A stretch of 64,000 bases of DNA from Bacillota bacterium (GTDB lineage Bacteria > Bacillota > Clostridia > Acetivibrionales > DTU013), in assembly GCA_023412665.1 (NCBI GenBank), contig JAEZCA010000022.1, positions 48,465-112,464 on the forward strand. The letters are read 5' to 3'. Position numbers and translations under genes: made by a program. Each line of letters starts with the position of its first letter. Within the stretch, counting starts at the first letter, position 1. Positions 34,557 through 43,829 of the stretch are shown in pieces. The notes beneath the pieces are model-generated. The model was not told where the DNA came from, did no database searches, and saw only the letters and a program-made list of their open reading frames with translations.

Positions 34557-34588
34557 CTCCGCATCGGCAAATAGAATATCGATAAAAT

Positions 34589-35523
34589 TTAGTTAGTAAT
34601 AATTGAAATAAGTTCACTTTTCATCTGGTTGATATCAACAAAGCGGTCTTCTGGTCTAAATGCACAGGCTTTTAAAACAGTTTTTTTCAATGAAGGACTA
34701 CCATCTTTGGGCGGTAATATATCAAATTTGTTTTTTGGAAGGTCATTTAAGTTTAAAAGTTCATATAATACCATTCCTAATGCATACATATCCACTTTGT
34801 TGTTAGTTCCGACACCATGTCCAAGCAATACTTCTGGATCAATATACCCATGCGTCCCTATTCTTGTTATATCTGTCGTTTCTCTTACATGCCTTGCGAT
34901 GCCGAAGTCCCCCAACTGGAATATTCCACTATTATTTACAAAAATGTTTCCTGGTTTAATATCACGGTGTAAGACATTTGATTTGTTCAGTTCCTCAATG
35001 GCACTACATATATTAATACCTAGCATTATAACGTTTTTTCGTTTAGATAGCTTTGCGAATTGAAAAAATTAATCATAGGCGTTAGGTACTCCATTTGTAT
35101 TAATATTGCAAAAAAAGTTCTACTGATTTTTATTTTATCTGAACCCATAATCGTCACAATATTCTCATGTCCTCTAAACTGCTCAAGGAGCTTGACCTCA
35201 TTGCTCACCCTACAGACGATCTCGTTCAATTTTTCATTCATATTTCCATCATTACACCCTGTATTGTAGATTTCTTCAGCTTCACTATCGTTAGGGATCA
35301 GAATTATTTTAACTACAGACGATGGTTTTACTTTATCGCTCTGTATTAACTCGAATACTGTACCAAAACCGCCAGATCCAATCTTCTTTCCTAAGTAATA
35401 TCGTCCAAACAAGAGTGCATGCTCAAGCCTCTCCTCTAATTGCGATTTCAATTCATCACGTCTATATTTAAATTCGTCTAGCCATACGGTTAAATTCATT
35501 ATTTTGGGATTAATAACAACCAT
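34589..35523 (-). pseudogene. Hanks-type Ser/Thr protein kinase, split by a one-base frameshift
   Basis: Start ATG at 35523 with GGAGAG upstream. The first half has the glycine-rich loop LGKKIGSGGFGTVFEL and VVKIILIP (catalytic Lys), up to FNSQSYLNEK. The second half in another frame starts NVIMLGINICSAIEELNKS and has HRDIKPGNI, GDFGIARH (DFG), GYIDPEV, VDMYALGMVLYEL. The halves join at a run of six T (35034-35039; A in the coding strand): one more A restores a continuous ~312-residue kinase. It may be a true mutation, slippage, or a sequencing error in a homopolymer. There is no transmembrane or PASTA domain, so it is a small cytoplasmic kinase, possibly of defence type given the neighbourhood. 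Confidence 0.75.
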
Positions 35524-35536
35524 TCATTATCTCTCC

Positions 35537-35719
35537 TCATTGATGAGTATTCCAGAAGTCATTCTGTCTCTTTTCAGTTTCTTTTATAGTATTCTCCAGT
35601 TCTAAACACTTAGCACAAGTCACTGTTTTATCACACTTGTCAGAATTTTTGTGATAGTTTAACTTACAAGTTAACTCTTAAATTTCCTTCTTAAATTCCT
35701 TTACTACTCCCAAATCCAT
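35537..35719 (-). pseudogene. Small Cys-rich (zinc-finger-like) ORF with an internal stop
   Basis: ATG at 35719 with GGGAGG upstream. It encodes 13 residues (MDLGVVKEFKKEI), then TAA at 35678-35680, then continues in the same frame for ~46 residues with paired cysteines (DKCDKTVTCAKCLELENTIK) to a TGA at 35537 that overlaps the kinase ribosome site. This suggests an intact gene once preceded and was coupled to the kinase. Confidence 0.5.
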
Positions 35720-35892
35720 GAGTACTACCTCCCTTAATAAAGTCTCTCATACTTTAATTATCTTCATTTTTAATAGATTTTCATATTAATCTGGTTGAGC
35801 TTGCTGGTATTATATCAATTGTCTTTTGCGCAAATTGAGGATAAATAGATTCAATTTTTCATTCATCTTATAAACCTCCAGTCGGAGAACGA

Positions 35893-38800
35893 TTAATCTG
35901 AACCATACGAACCTGGTGGGTCAGCCGCTATCGGCAGGTCATTCTGTGAGTCAATATCGCTAACTATAGCTTCATTCTCATGTCCTGTAAAAGTAATGGA
36001 ACCACCTATGCCAAAGAACTTCTCGAAGAATGCTTTCAACTTATCTATGACACCTTGTTTTTTCTTGGCTCTGCCACCGCCGCCAAATCGAGAAACAGGA
36101 GGCATTAGCTTATCGATATCCGTTCCTGTGGTCTTGATTTCACCATCACGGAACGCATTTTCAAGGAACTTACGAGTATCCTCCGGCTTCAGATTTTCTT
36201 CTGTGATTATGTTTTGAAGTTCTTCTTCGCGCTGTTTCACAACATAATCATGCCATTCACCCATAACATCATCCACATCATTGATTCCTGCAATAAAGTT
36301 TTCAATCAGCTGTTTCTTGCTGCGCAGTTCCAGGCTGGCATCAATGGCTTTTTTAATGGTAATGAGCACTTCCTTGTCTTCACAATGGGCATCGTGGTAC
36401 TTCTTTACCAGCATCAGAATATAATCAATATTTATTTCGATCTGTTTGATCAGTTCTACCTCAAACACAATATCATCAATAATATCAGTACTTTCTCCGG
36501 CATCACGCTTACGTTTCCATTCATCACGCAGATCCTGATATCTGCCTAGATAATCCTGCAAATCCCTTTCTGTGATCAACTCCTTGCCCTTAAATTCATC
36601 AAAGGAGGAAAGAAGATTTCGCATACGCAAGATTGCTCCAAACAGGGCAATAAAATCTTTCTGGTTCTGCTCCCCGACAATCTGCGGCTCAGTAAGCGGG
36701 AACTTCTCATGCAGTTCCTCCATCATATCCACATATCCCGGCATTGCTTTATCATCCGCAGAAATATATCCATTATAATAATCCTTGAAACTCTGGAGCA
36801 GAACGATCCCGCCTGCATCCTTATCACCAAAGAGAGATATGGCACTATCCACACGCTTTTGCAGATTTCTGAAGCATACGATATTACCAAAGGTCTTAAT
36901 AGAATTAAGGATTCGGTTGGTTCTGGAAAATGCCTGAATTAGTCCATGCATCTTCAGATTCTTGTCCACCCATAAGGTGTTGAGTGTGGTGGCATCAAAA
37001 CCTGTGAGGAACATATTCACTACAATCAGCAAATCCAGCTCCTTGTTTTTCATACGCAGAGAAACATCTTTATAATAGTTTTGGAATTTGTCACTGGATG
37101 TATCATAATTAGTATGGAACATCTCATTATAATCACGGATAGCTGATTCAAGAAAATCACGGGAATTTTGGTCGAGAGCAGAGGTATCTTCCGGATTTTC
37201 TTCATCCAGGATACCATCGGCTTCTTCCTCATTTGCACCATAACTGAATATAACAGCAACACGCAGTTTCCTTTTTGGGTCGGCGGCCATTTGCTTTTTG
37301 AATTCCTGATAATACAGCTTGGCCATTGGCACAGAAGCTACAGCAAAAATGGAGTTAAATCCGCTGATACGCTGTTGCTGCTTGATTTCTTCTACAACAC
37401 CTCTCTCGGCAGAGGCAACTTCCTTAATATTCATAAGAGAATCGAATATATAATTCTTATCTCCACGGTATGTCTTCTGGTCAAAATGTTCCAGAATATA
37501 CTTTGTCACAAGAGCAATACGCTGTGGTGCCATCATTGCATTTTCACGGTTAATGTCCCACACCATTTCATCGGTGATCTCTTCTTCCCTATCCATTGTC
37601 TTGATATAATCAACACGGAACGGAAGAACATTCTTATCGTTGATAGCATCCACGATCGTATAGGTGTGAAGCCTGTCGCCAAATGTTTGGTCTGTGGTAA
37701 AAAACCCTGGATTCTTTGATGGACCAGTATTAACTGAAAAAATCGGTGTCCCTGTAAAACCGAATATATGATACTTCTTGAAGCTCTTTACGATTGCCTT
37801 ATGCATATCTCCAAACTGGCTGCGGTGACATTCATCAAAGATAATCACAGCATGTTTGCTATATACCTCATGCCCACTATTTTTCTTGATAAAAGTTGCA
37901 AGTTTCTGAATGGTAGTAATTATAATTTTGGAATTGGGGTCTTCCAGCTGCTTTTTGAGAATAGCTGTTGAGGTGTTGCTGTTAGCAGCACCCTTTTCAA
38001 AACGGTCATATTCTTTCATAGTCTGGTAGTCCAAATCCTTACGGTCTACCACAAAAAGCACCTTATCGATATATGGAAGCTGCGAGGCCAGTCTTGCAGT
38101 TTTGAAGGATGTCAGCGTTTTACCGGAGCCTGTGGTGTGCCATATATAACCGCCGCCTGCGACACTGCCATATTTCTTATAGTTGTTGGCAATTTCGATT
38201 CTGTTTATAATTCGCTCAGTAGCAGTAATCTGATAGGGTCGCATGACCATAAGCATATTTTCTGATGTGAAAATGCAATACTTGGTCAAGACATTAAGCA
38301 ACGAGTGCTTCGCAAAAAATGTCTTTGTGAAATCAATCAGGTCTGGTATGACACGGTTCTTGGCATCTGCCCAAAAGCTCGTAAACTCAAAGCTGTTGCT
38401 GGTTTTACCCTTCTTAGCCCTTCCCGAATTAGCATCCTTGATGGCATTGAAACGGGTACTATTGGAATAGTACTTTGTGTTTGTACCATTGGATATAACA
38501 AAAATCTGCACATATTCAAACAGGCCGCAGCCAGCCCAGAAAGAATCGCGCTGATAGCGTTCAATCTGGTTGAATGCCTCCCTGATAGCAACGCCTCTGC
38601 GTTTGAGTTCAATATGAACCAATGGCAGACCATTCACAAGTACAGTTACATCGTAGCGGTTATCGTATTTCGCACTGTCTGCTGTACCTATGACATACTG
38701 GTTAATGACTTGCAGACAGTTATTGTGTATATTCTTTTTATCGATGAGAGAGATGTTCTTGGAAGTGCCATCGTCACGCTTAAGCACCTGCACAAAGTCT

Positions 38801-39111
38801 TCCTGTATCTTGCGTGTTTTCTCAACAATATGCTCGTTGGGATTAGCCACAGCATTGCTGAAAAACTGATCCCACTCCGTATTGGAAAACTGGTAATGAT
38901 TCAGTTCTTCCAATTTGTTACGCAGATTGGCAACTAAATCTTTTTCAGTATGGAATTGCAGATATTCATACCCCTGCTCACAAAGTAGGCGAATGAATTC
39001 CTTTTCCAGAGCAGCCTCACTCTGATAGCTGTCTGAACGCGTTTTGACGGGCTCATATTCTGTAACGACTGTATTTTTGTTTGTCTCAGCAACAATGTTA
39101 AAATAGGGCAT
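35893..39111 (-). CDS. hsdR: Type I restriction enzyme R subunit
   Basis: 1072 residues, normal for HsdR. The N-terminal nuclease domain shows the PD-(D/E)XK core: NRYDVTVLVNGLPLVHIELK (~150-175) with the E-x-K, and QIERYQRDSFW. The SF2 motor follows with Walker A HTTGSGKTLTSFKTA (~330), the DEAH box IFDECHRSQFGDMHKAI (~425), GFTGTPIF and FLTGFDATTLNTLW (~720), a helicase C-terminal domain and a coiled coil. It cuts DNA after ATP-driven translocation in complex with HsdM and HsdS, encoded directly upstream. A helix-rich tail ends in a short acidic extension. Hsd order is M-S-R, with S and R separated by 17 bp, consistent with one operon. Confidence 0.95.
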   Translation of the reverse strand: MPYFNIVAETNKNTVVTEYEPVKTRSDSYQSEAALEKEFIRLLCEQGYEYLQFHTEKDLVANLRNKLEELNHYQFSNTEWDQFFSNAVANPNEHIVEKTRKIQEDFVQVLKRDDGTSKNISLIDKKNIHNNCLQVINQYVIGTADSAKYDNRYDVTVLVNGLPLVHIELKRRGVAIREAFNQIERYQRDSFWAGCGLFEYVQIFVISNGTNTKYYSNSTRFNAIKDANSGRAKKGKTSNSFEFTSFWADAKNRVIPDLIDFTKTFFAKHSLLNVLTKYCIFTSENMLMVMRPYQITATERIINRIEIANNYKKYGSVAGGGYIWHTTGSGKTLTSFKTARLASQLPYIDKVLFVVDRKDLDYQTMKEYDRFEKGAANSNTSTAILKKQLEDPNSKIIITTIQKLATFIKKNSGHEVYSKHAVIIFDECHRSQFGDMHKAIVKSFKKYHIFGFTGTPIFSVNTGPSKNPGFFTTDQTFGDRLHTYTIVDAINDKNVLPFRVDYIKTMDREEEITDEMVWDINRENAMMAPQRIALVTKYILEHFDQKTYRGDKNYIFDSLMNIKEVASAERGVVEEIKQQQRISGFNSIFAVASVPMAKLYYQEFKKQMAADPKRKLRVAVIFSYGANEEEADGILDEENPEDTSALDQNSRDFLESAIRDYNEMFHTNYDTSSDKFQNYYKDVSLRMKNKELDLLIVVNMFLTGFDATTLNTLWVDKNLKMHGLIQAFSRTNRILNSIKTFGNIVCFRNLQKRVDSAISLFGDKDAGGIVLLQSFKDYYNGYISADDKAMPGYVDMMEELHEKFPLTEPQIVGEQNQKDFIALFGAILRMRNLLSSFDEFKGKELITERDLQDYLGRYQDLRDEWKRKRDAGESTDIIDDIVFEVELIKQIEINIDYILMLVKKYHDAHCEDKEVLITIKKAIDASLELRSKKQLIENFIAGINDVDDVMGEWHDYVVKQREEELQNIITEENLKPEDTRKFLENAFRDGEIKTTGTDIDKLMPPVSRFGGGGRAKKKQGVIDKLKAFFEKFFGIGGSITFTGHENEAIVSDIDSQNDLPIAADPPGSYGSD

Positions 39112-39128
39112 AGCATCCGCCTCCTTTC

Positions 39129-40244
39129 CTATAAGAGTTCTTTAAATGTTAATAGCTTGTCACGATAGTATTCATACTGCTTGCGACGGGCTTTGATTTC
39201 GACAGAAATACCTGTGGAAATGTCATTGAAAAGAGAATCAAAGCGATCGAATATATCCACAATACGTTGTTGTACTTTTGATGTCGGAATAGGAATATTA
39301 TAGTTATTCATCATAGGTCTTCTTATTGATGTAACTGATGAATTCATTGCATTCTTTTGTATATATTCATGAAAATTATCTTTCATATAATAAAAGATAT
39401 ATTTTGCCATAACCTGGGCATCCGTTATATGGATACGATATGCTCTTTGATGTAGAGCATACTTGCCCTCAACAAAATGAAAAATTTTACCGACTCCAAC
39501 ACCGTCTCCTGAAGTAATAATTGCAGTCTCATCATATTCATATTCATTTTTTCTTCTCACCTCTTGAGACCGAACAAAAAATGGGTAGTCACCGATTTCA
39601 AGTTGCTCATTTGTATTGCTACTTCCTGTACCAATATCAGCTATTTCGCCTAATTTTATAACTTTTATATCATTATTGGAAAACTCAAACGCTTTTTTGC
39701 AATAGTACTCATACTGTTTCTTTCTTGCTATAATTTCCAATGTAAGCTCCGCTGTAAGCTCTGCTATTGCCTCACTAAAACTATCCAGTATACGGACTAT
39801 TTCATTCTGTACTGCTAGCGGAGGAACGGGAATTCTTAAATTCTCAACAACGGAGCGAGCCAAACGCGGAACGCTTGCTCTTCTTACTCTTGAAAATATA
39901 TAGGTTTGCCGACTAAGCAACACATGATAAAGGTAGCGGCTTTGTAGATTCTGTGGGCAAACAAAGTACAAGCAGTCATCTGCTGCCCAGAAATTAACCA
40001 AGCTGTATCCGATTTCACCTGCTGCACCAGCACTGATAATGAAAGCAGTATTCGCAGGGCAGTTGCTTTCCTTGTAATAGCCCAATGGTGTCATACTATT
40101 TTGATAAACAGGATATTTCCCTTCAACAGTGAGCTGACTTTTAACCACACGCACGCCTCTTACTATATGGGCGATTTCAACAAGTGTTTTATATTCAACC
40201 CCATCCGGACAAAGCTCTTCAATTAATTCCTCCAGCTTACTCAT
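39129..40244 (-). CDS. hsdS: Type I restriction specificity subunit S
   Basis: 371 residues with the classical two-target-recognition-domain layout. Each half-domain is followed by a conserved helical spacer: EIIARKKQYEYYCKKAF (~167) and EIKARRKQYEYYRDKLLTF (~350). The first TRD is ~10-140 and the second ~200-330, including the GIPIPPLAVQNEIVRILDSF-type dimer helix and PTSKVQQRIVDIFDRF. It recognises a bipartite DNA sequence, one half per TRD, which cannot be predicted here. It overlaps hsdM by four bases (ATGA), so translation is coupled. A single hsdS is present and no inversion-capable second copy is seen in the window. Confidence 0.93.
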   Translation of the reverse strand: MSKLEELIEELCPDGVEYKTLVEIAHIVRGVRVVKSQLTVEGKYPVYQNSMTPLGYYKESNCPANTAFIISAGAAGEIGYSLVNFWAADDCLYFVCPQNLQSRYLYHVLLSRQTYIFSRVRRASVPRLARSVVENLRIPVPPLAVQNEIVRILDSFSEAIAELTAELTLEIIARKKQYEYYCKKAFEFSNNDIKVIKLGEIADIGTGSSNTNEQLEIGDYPFFVRSQEVRRKNEYEYDETAIITSGDGVGVGKIFHFVEGKYALHQRAYRIHITDAQVMAKYIFYYMKDNFHEYIQKNAMNSSVTSIRRPMMNNYNIPIPTSKVQQRIVDIFDRFDSLFNDISTGISVEIKARRKQYEYYRDKLLTFKELL

Positions 40245-41809
40245 TCGCCCACCTCGATTTCTTCGATGATATTACGAATGGCTTCACGCAGTTCATCCTC
40301 ACGCATTACAATCTCTTCGATTTCTGCATTTAGCTTCACAATATCCACCTTTTCACGGGTGTCTTCTGCCTCCACATATGTAGAAACAGAAATGTTATAA
40401 TCATTTTTTGTGATTTCATCATAGCTTGCCAGATGTGAGAAATGCTGCACTTCTTCTCGCTTTGCGTAGATATTCACAATGCGTTCAATATTCTTTGGTG
40501 TCAGTTTATTGTTATTGGTTACCTTGATACATTCATTGGATGCATCTATAAACAACGTCTTATTATCATTCTTGTTCTTCTTCAACACCATAATGCAAGT
40601 TGCAATACTAGTTCCAAAGAACAGGTTGCTTGGTAACTGAACTATGCATTCCACATAGTTATTATCCACTAAAAACTTGCGAATTTTTTGCTCAGCACCA
40701 CCACGATACATAACACCCGGAAAACATACAATTGCAGCTATACCATTAGGTGCAAGCCAGGAAAGGCTGTGCATAATAAAAGCAAGATCGGCTTTACTCT
40801 TTGGTGCAAGCACTCCTGCAGGAGCAAAACGCGGGTCATTTATAAGTAAAGGATTTTCGTCACCCACCCATTTAATAGAATATGGGGGATTAGAAACAAT
40901 CAATTCAAAAGGCTCATCGTCCCAGTGTTGTGGTGCAGTTAGTGTATCTTCACAAGCAATGCTAAATTTATCAAAGCCAATATCATGTAGAAACATATTT
41001 ATTCGGCAAAGATTATAAGTAGTGATATTGATTTCTTGCCCGTAAAAACCATTGCGTATAGCATATTTTCCAAGTATTTTTTCGGCCTTGAGGAGTAAAG
41101 AACCAGAACCACAGGCTGGATCATACACCTTATTGATTTCTGTTTTCCCCACAGTACCAAGTCGTGTCAAAAGCTCTGATACGTCAGCAGGGGTAAAGAA
41201 CTCACCGCCAGACTTACCTGCATTTGAGGCATACATGGTCATAAGATATTCATATGCATCACCAAAGGCATCAATGGAATGATCTTTCACATCACCGAGA
41301 TTCATTTCACCAACACCTTTTAACAATTTTACAAGCTTCTCGTTTCTCTTGGCAACAGTAGAACCAAGCTTGTTACTATTTACATCAAAATCGTCAAACA
41401 AGCCTGCAAAGTCATTTTCAGCTTCACTGCCCTTAGCAGATTCTTCGATGTTCTGGAAAACTCTTTCTAATGTTTCATTAAGATTCTCATCGTTTGCAGC
41501 TTTTTCGTGTACATTAAAAAATAACTCACTTGGTAGAATAAAGAATCCTTTTTCTTCAACCAGACCTTCCCTAGCTTCTTCTGCTTCATCATCAGACAAT
41601 TTCGCATAGTCAAAATTTGTGTTTCCAGCGGCGTGCTCACCACTGTTAATATAGGAACATAAATTTTCTGAAATATATCTATAAAACATAGTACCAAGTA
41701 CATAATTCTTAAAATCCCATCCGTCTACTGCACCACGCAGCTCGTCCGCAATTGCCCATATTGCACGGTGAAGCTCATCACGCTCTTGTTCTTTCTTTAT
41801 ATCTACCAT
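40241..41809 (-). CDS. hsdM: Type I restriction DNA adenine methyltransferase M
   Basis: 522 residues. ATG at 41809 lies 7 nt behind GGAGGT although it overlaps the HTH gene by 32 bp. The N-terminal helical region has the family opening LHRAIWAIADELRGAVDGWD, then the SAM site VYDPACGSGSLLLKAEK (~215) and the catalytic NPPYSIKW (~285, N6-adenine). GGEFFTPADVSELLTRL lies just before the SAM motif. The C-terminus binds HsdS. It modifies the host recognition site and is needed for restriction by HsdR. Overlaps with its neighbours on both sides mark the start of a coupled hsd operon. Confidence 0.95.
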   Translation of the reverse strand: MVDIKKEQERDELHRAIWAIADELRGAVDGWDFKNYVLGTMFYRYISENLCSYINSGEHAAGNTNFDYAKLSDDEAEEAREGLVEEKGFFILPSELFFNVHEKAANDENLNETLERVFQNIEESAKGSEAENDFAGLFDDFDVNSNKLGSTVAKRNEKLVKLLKGVGEMNLGDVKDHSIDAFGDAYEYLMTMYASNAGKSGGEFFTPADVSELLTRLGTVGKTEINKVYDPACGSGSLLLKAEKILGKYAIRNGFYGQEINITTYNLCRINMFLHDIGFDKFSIACEDTLTAPQHWDDEPFELIVSNPPYSIKWVGDENPLLINDPRFAPAGVLAPKSKADLAFIMHSLSWLAPNGIAAIVCFPGVMYRGGAEQKIRKFLVDNNYVECIVQLPSNLFFGTSIATCIMVLKKNKNDNKTLFIDASNECIKVTNNNKLTPKNIERIVNIYAKREEVQHFSHLASYDEITKNDYNISVSTYVEAEDTREKVDIVKLNAEIEEIVMREDELREAIRNIIEEIEVGE

Positions 41810-42026
41810 TGTTTTTACCTCCGTCTTCCGTTACAAATTCTAAAATATCGTCCACACCACAATAAAGAACATCACATATTTTCTCTATGCTATCAAGGGA
41901 AACATTTTCATTTCTTTTAAGGCGAGTAATGATATTAGCACTGAATCCTGCTCTTTCAGCAAGTTCAGCATTAGTCATCTTTTTATCAATCAATAACTTA
42001 AAAAGCTTATTATAGCAGACAGACAT
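41778..42026 (-). CDS. Cro/XRE-type helix-turn-helix regulator
   Basis: 82 residues with a single HTH: KKMTNAELAERAGFSANIIT...RLKRNENVSLDSIEKICDVL followed by CGVDDILEFV. This is the short XRE type often found in front of restriction-modification genes, where it acts as a controller (C protein) to delay restriction. Here its last codons overlap the hsdM start by 32 bp, supporting translational coupling and a controller role. The target site was not identified. Its start codon follows a moderate ribosome site (GGAGG, from CCTCC in the plus strand). Confidence 0.85.
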   Translation of the reverse strand: MSVCYNKLFKLLIDKKMTNAELAERAGFSANIITRLKRNENVSLDSIEKICDVLYCGVDDILEFVTEDGGKNNGRYKERTRA

Positions 42027-42206
42027 CTACGGCAACCTCCAATAGTGTCCTAAATTAATTGTCATTATATCACGAATGTGTGAATTACTCTATATTTTAA
42101 TGATCCGATAAAATCTATATAAAAAATACCACTTAAAGCTCACTAACATATTATTCCAGAGAAACGCCGAAAATCCTGATAAATTAGACCTTTTCAGACG
42201 AAATGT

Positions 42207-42220
42207 GGTGGTGGCGAGGA
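42207..42220. repeat. ssrA 3'-end-like direct repeat (possible att remnant)
   Basis: TGGTGGTGGCGAGG matches 48517-48530 (the tmRNA 3' end) in 13 of 14 bases and in the same orientation. It sits exactly between the restriction locus and the CBASS-like operon. The match is short, so it could be chance. Confidence 0.3.
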
Positions 42221-42341
42221 TCGTCCTGCCCTGACCACTATGTGGAGCAAAGATAATATTTATTCTTTTTACAGTAGCGAGTGCGTTTAATACGCTCTCA
42301 TTACTTTTTATCTTTTGGAAACGCTAAATTTATTCAATCTT

Positions 42342-43175
42342 CTATATTACTAAGTTATAATCAACATCCAAACCTGAGCTTTTCATTTCTTTTGCTAAAG
42401 GTAGTTTCCAACCTTCATTTTTATCCATTTTTATATATACAACACCTGAAATGTCGTTTGGTGTTTCAATATCTCCCCTAACTAAAGCACATACATTATT
42501 TCTTCCTATCTTAGATATCAAGTATCCATGTTCAAATACTACATTTTGCCTAGCTCTGTTTTTTGCACTTTCAGGTTCACCTTTCGGGTAGCCAATATCA
42601 CAAGGTGTATATAGAACAATTGCAAATCCAACATTGGTATTCTTCTCAATTTTTTCAATGATTGTCATACCATCACTGACTTGTTCATGTAGAATGATTG
42701 CTTCAAAACCTAACTTTTCAACAAATCTTGCAACTGTTATTTTAGCCTCATTGTCTCTTCCATGCACAATAAAAATCTTGTTCTTGTCAAAAACCTTTTC
42801 GCTAACTTGCTTTTCATCCTTTATATCATGTTGTGATGCTTCTTTTAGAACTTGAGTTGTAATATCAGTTATGTGTTTATCATAACTTAGAATGTCTTCA
42901 GGAGAAATATACATTATCACACCCGCTGGTATATGGTCATTTTCATATTCAGAAAGCTCCCTGGCTGATTTAACTGTACTTATGACCTTTAATCTTATAA
43001 TATCTTTTTTTATTAAGACAAAACCATTTACAACAAATTCTTGTCCTTTTTGGTATGGAATAATAACTTCTTCAATAATTAAGTTTAAATCCTCTCTATC
43101 TATGTCTGTTACAACCCTATTAGTTTTAGATTTTCCTATCTTTTCTGATGTCTCGATTAATAAATGATAATACAT
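42342..43175 (-). CDS. TIR-domain protein, probable CBASS effector (PF10137 type)
   Basis: 277 residues. The N-terminal ~125 form a small alpha/beta domain found in related proteins (DLNLIIEEVIIPYQKGQEFV and following). The C-terminal ~145 match the predicted nucleotide-binding TIR-like domain (PF10137): IFIVHGRDNEAKITVARFV, ILHEQVSDGMTIIEKIEK with catalytic Glu174, FAIVLYTPCDIGY, ARQNVVFEHGYLISKIGR and CALVRGDIETPNDISGVVYI. Related domains cleave NAD+ when a cyclic nucleotide made by a CD-NTase binds. Here it is the last gene of the operon that also holds the CD-NTase, 75 bp behind the SLATT gene, so it is the likely NADase arm. Confidence 0.85.
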   Translation of the reverse strand: MYYHLLIETSEKIGKSKTNRVVTDIDREDLNLIIEEVIIPYQKGQEFVVNGFVLIKKDIIRLKVISTVKSARELSEYENDHIPAGVIMYISPEDILSYDKHITDITTQVLKEASQHDIKDEKQVSEKVFDKNKIFIVHGRDNEAKITVARFVEKLGFEAIILHEQVSDGMTIIEKIEKNTNVGFAIVLYTPCDIGYPKGEPESAKNRARQNVVFEHGYLISKIGRNNVCALVRGDIETPNDISGVVYIKMDKNEGWKLPLAKEMKSSGLDVDYNLVI

Positions 43176-43250
43176 TTTTCTTTGAACACCCTTTCTTATA
43201 TATTATATGCTTATCTAAACATCCAAACAAAAGTAATATTTTCAACGGAA

Positions 43251-43829
43251 TTATTTCATTTCTCTGTTACTTCTTCTAATCGAATTTGGTAGCATAATAT
43301 CAATTTCATTCTCTGAAAATGTTTGCTCTTCGTTATATTTTAGTGCCTTTTGAGCTTCTGAATAACTTTTTCCATCTGTTCTCGGAGAACTTATATATAC
43401 TTCTGAAGTTCTTTCCTGAAGTTCATCTCTTTTTTGCATGATAACTTCAAGCTCTAAAATATCAAAGTCTGTAAGTAAAGAAACATATTCCTCTCTTATT
43501 TTCCACAAACAATCAGAAGCGACCTTATGTTTATGAGCTATCTCTACCAAATTAAAATTCTTAACATACGAGTTCAATACTAATAATATGAGTGAGATTA
43601 TTGCACCTACAATACTTGCTACTTTATCTTTTGAAAAAATAGCTACAATAAAACCACTGGTAGTAATAGCAGATAATACGATTTGCCAAAGCTTTATTCT
43701 ATTATTTGTTTTTAACAATCGGCTAATGATTTTGTCATGGCAAGTTTGCGTATAAGTAACTCTTCCATATGCTTCTCTTATTTGTGATTCTAATTTATAA
43801 CCCTGACTATTCTGGGAATTTCGTTCCAT
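43251..43829 (-). CDS. SLATT-domain two-helix membrane protein, probable CBASS effector
   Basis: The ATG at 43829 (MERNSQNSQGYKLESQIREA) with GGAGGG upstream is a better start than 43880. 192 residues: an N-terminal amphipathic helix (YKLESQIREAYGRVTYTQTC), two adjacent membrane helices (about 46-63 and 69-88, WQIVLSAITTSGFIVAIF and VGAIISLILLVLNSYV), then a long cytosolic helical tail (HKVASDCLWKIREEYVSLLT). This is the SLATT (SMODS/SLOG-associating two-TM) layout, proposed to form pores in response to nucleotide signals. It overlaps the CD-NTase by 23 bp, so it is translated together with it. Confidence 0.8.
   Translation of the reverse strand: MERNSQNSQGYKLESQIREAYGRVTYTQTCHDKIISRLLKTNNRIKLWQIVLSAITTSGFIVAIFSKDKVASIVGAIISLILLVLNSYVKNFNLVEIAHKHKVASDCLWKIREEYVSLLTDFDILELEVIMQKRDELQERTSEVYISSPRTDGKSYSEAQKALKYNEEQTFSENEIDIMLPNSIRRSNREMK

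Noticed and set aside
42254..42310. Terminator of the CBASS-like operon
   Set aside because: The hairpin near GAGTGCG...CGCTCTC has its T-rich tail on the plus strand, so it would not stop the minus-strand operon.
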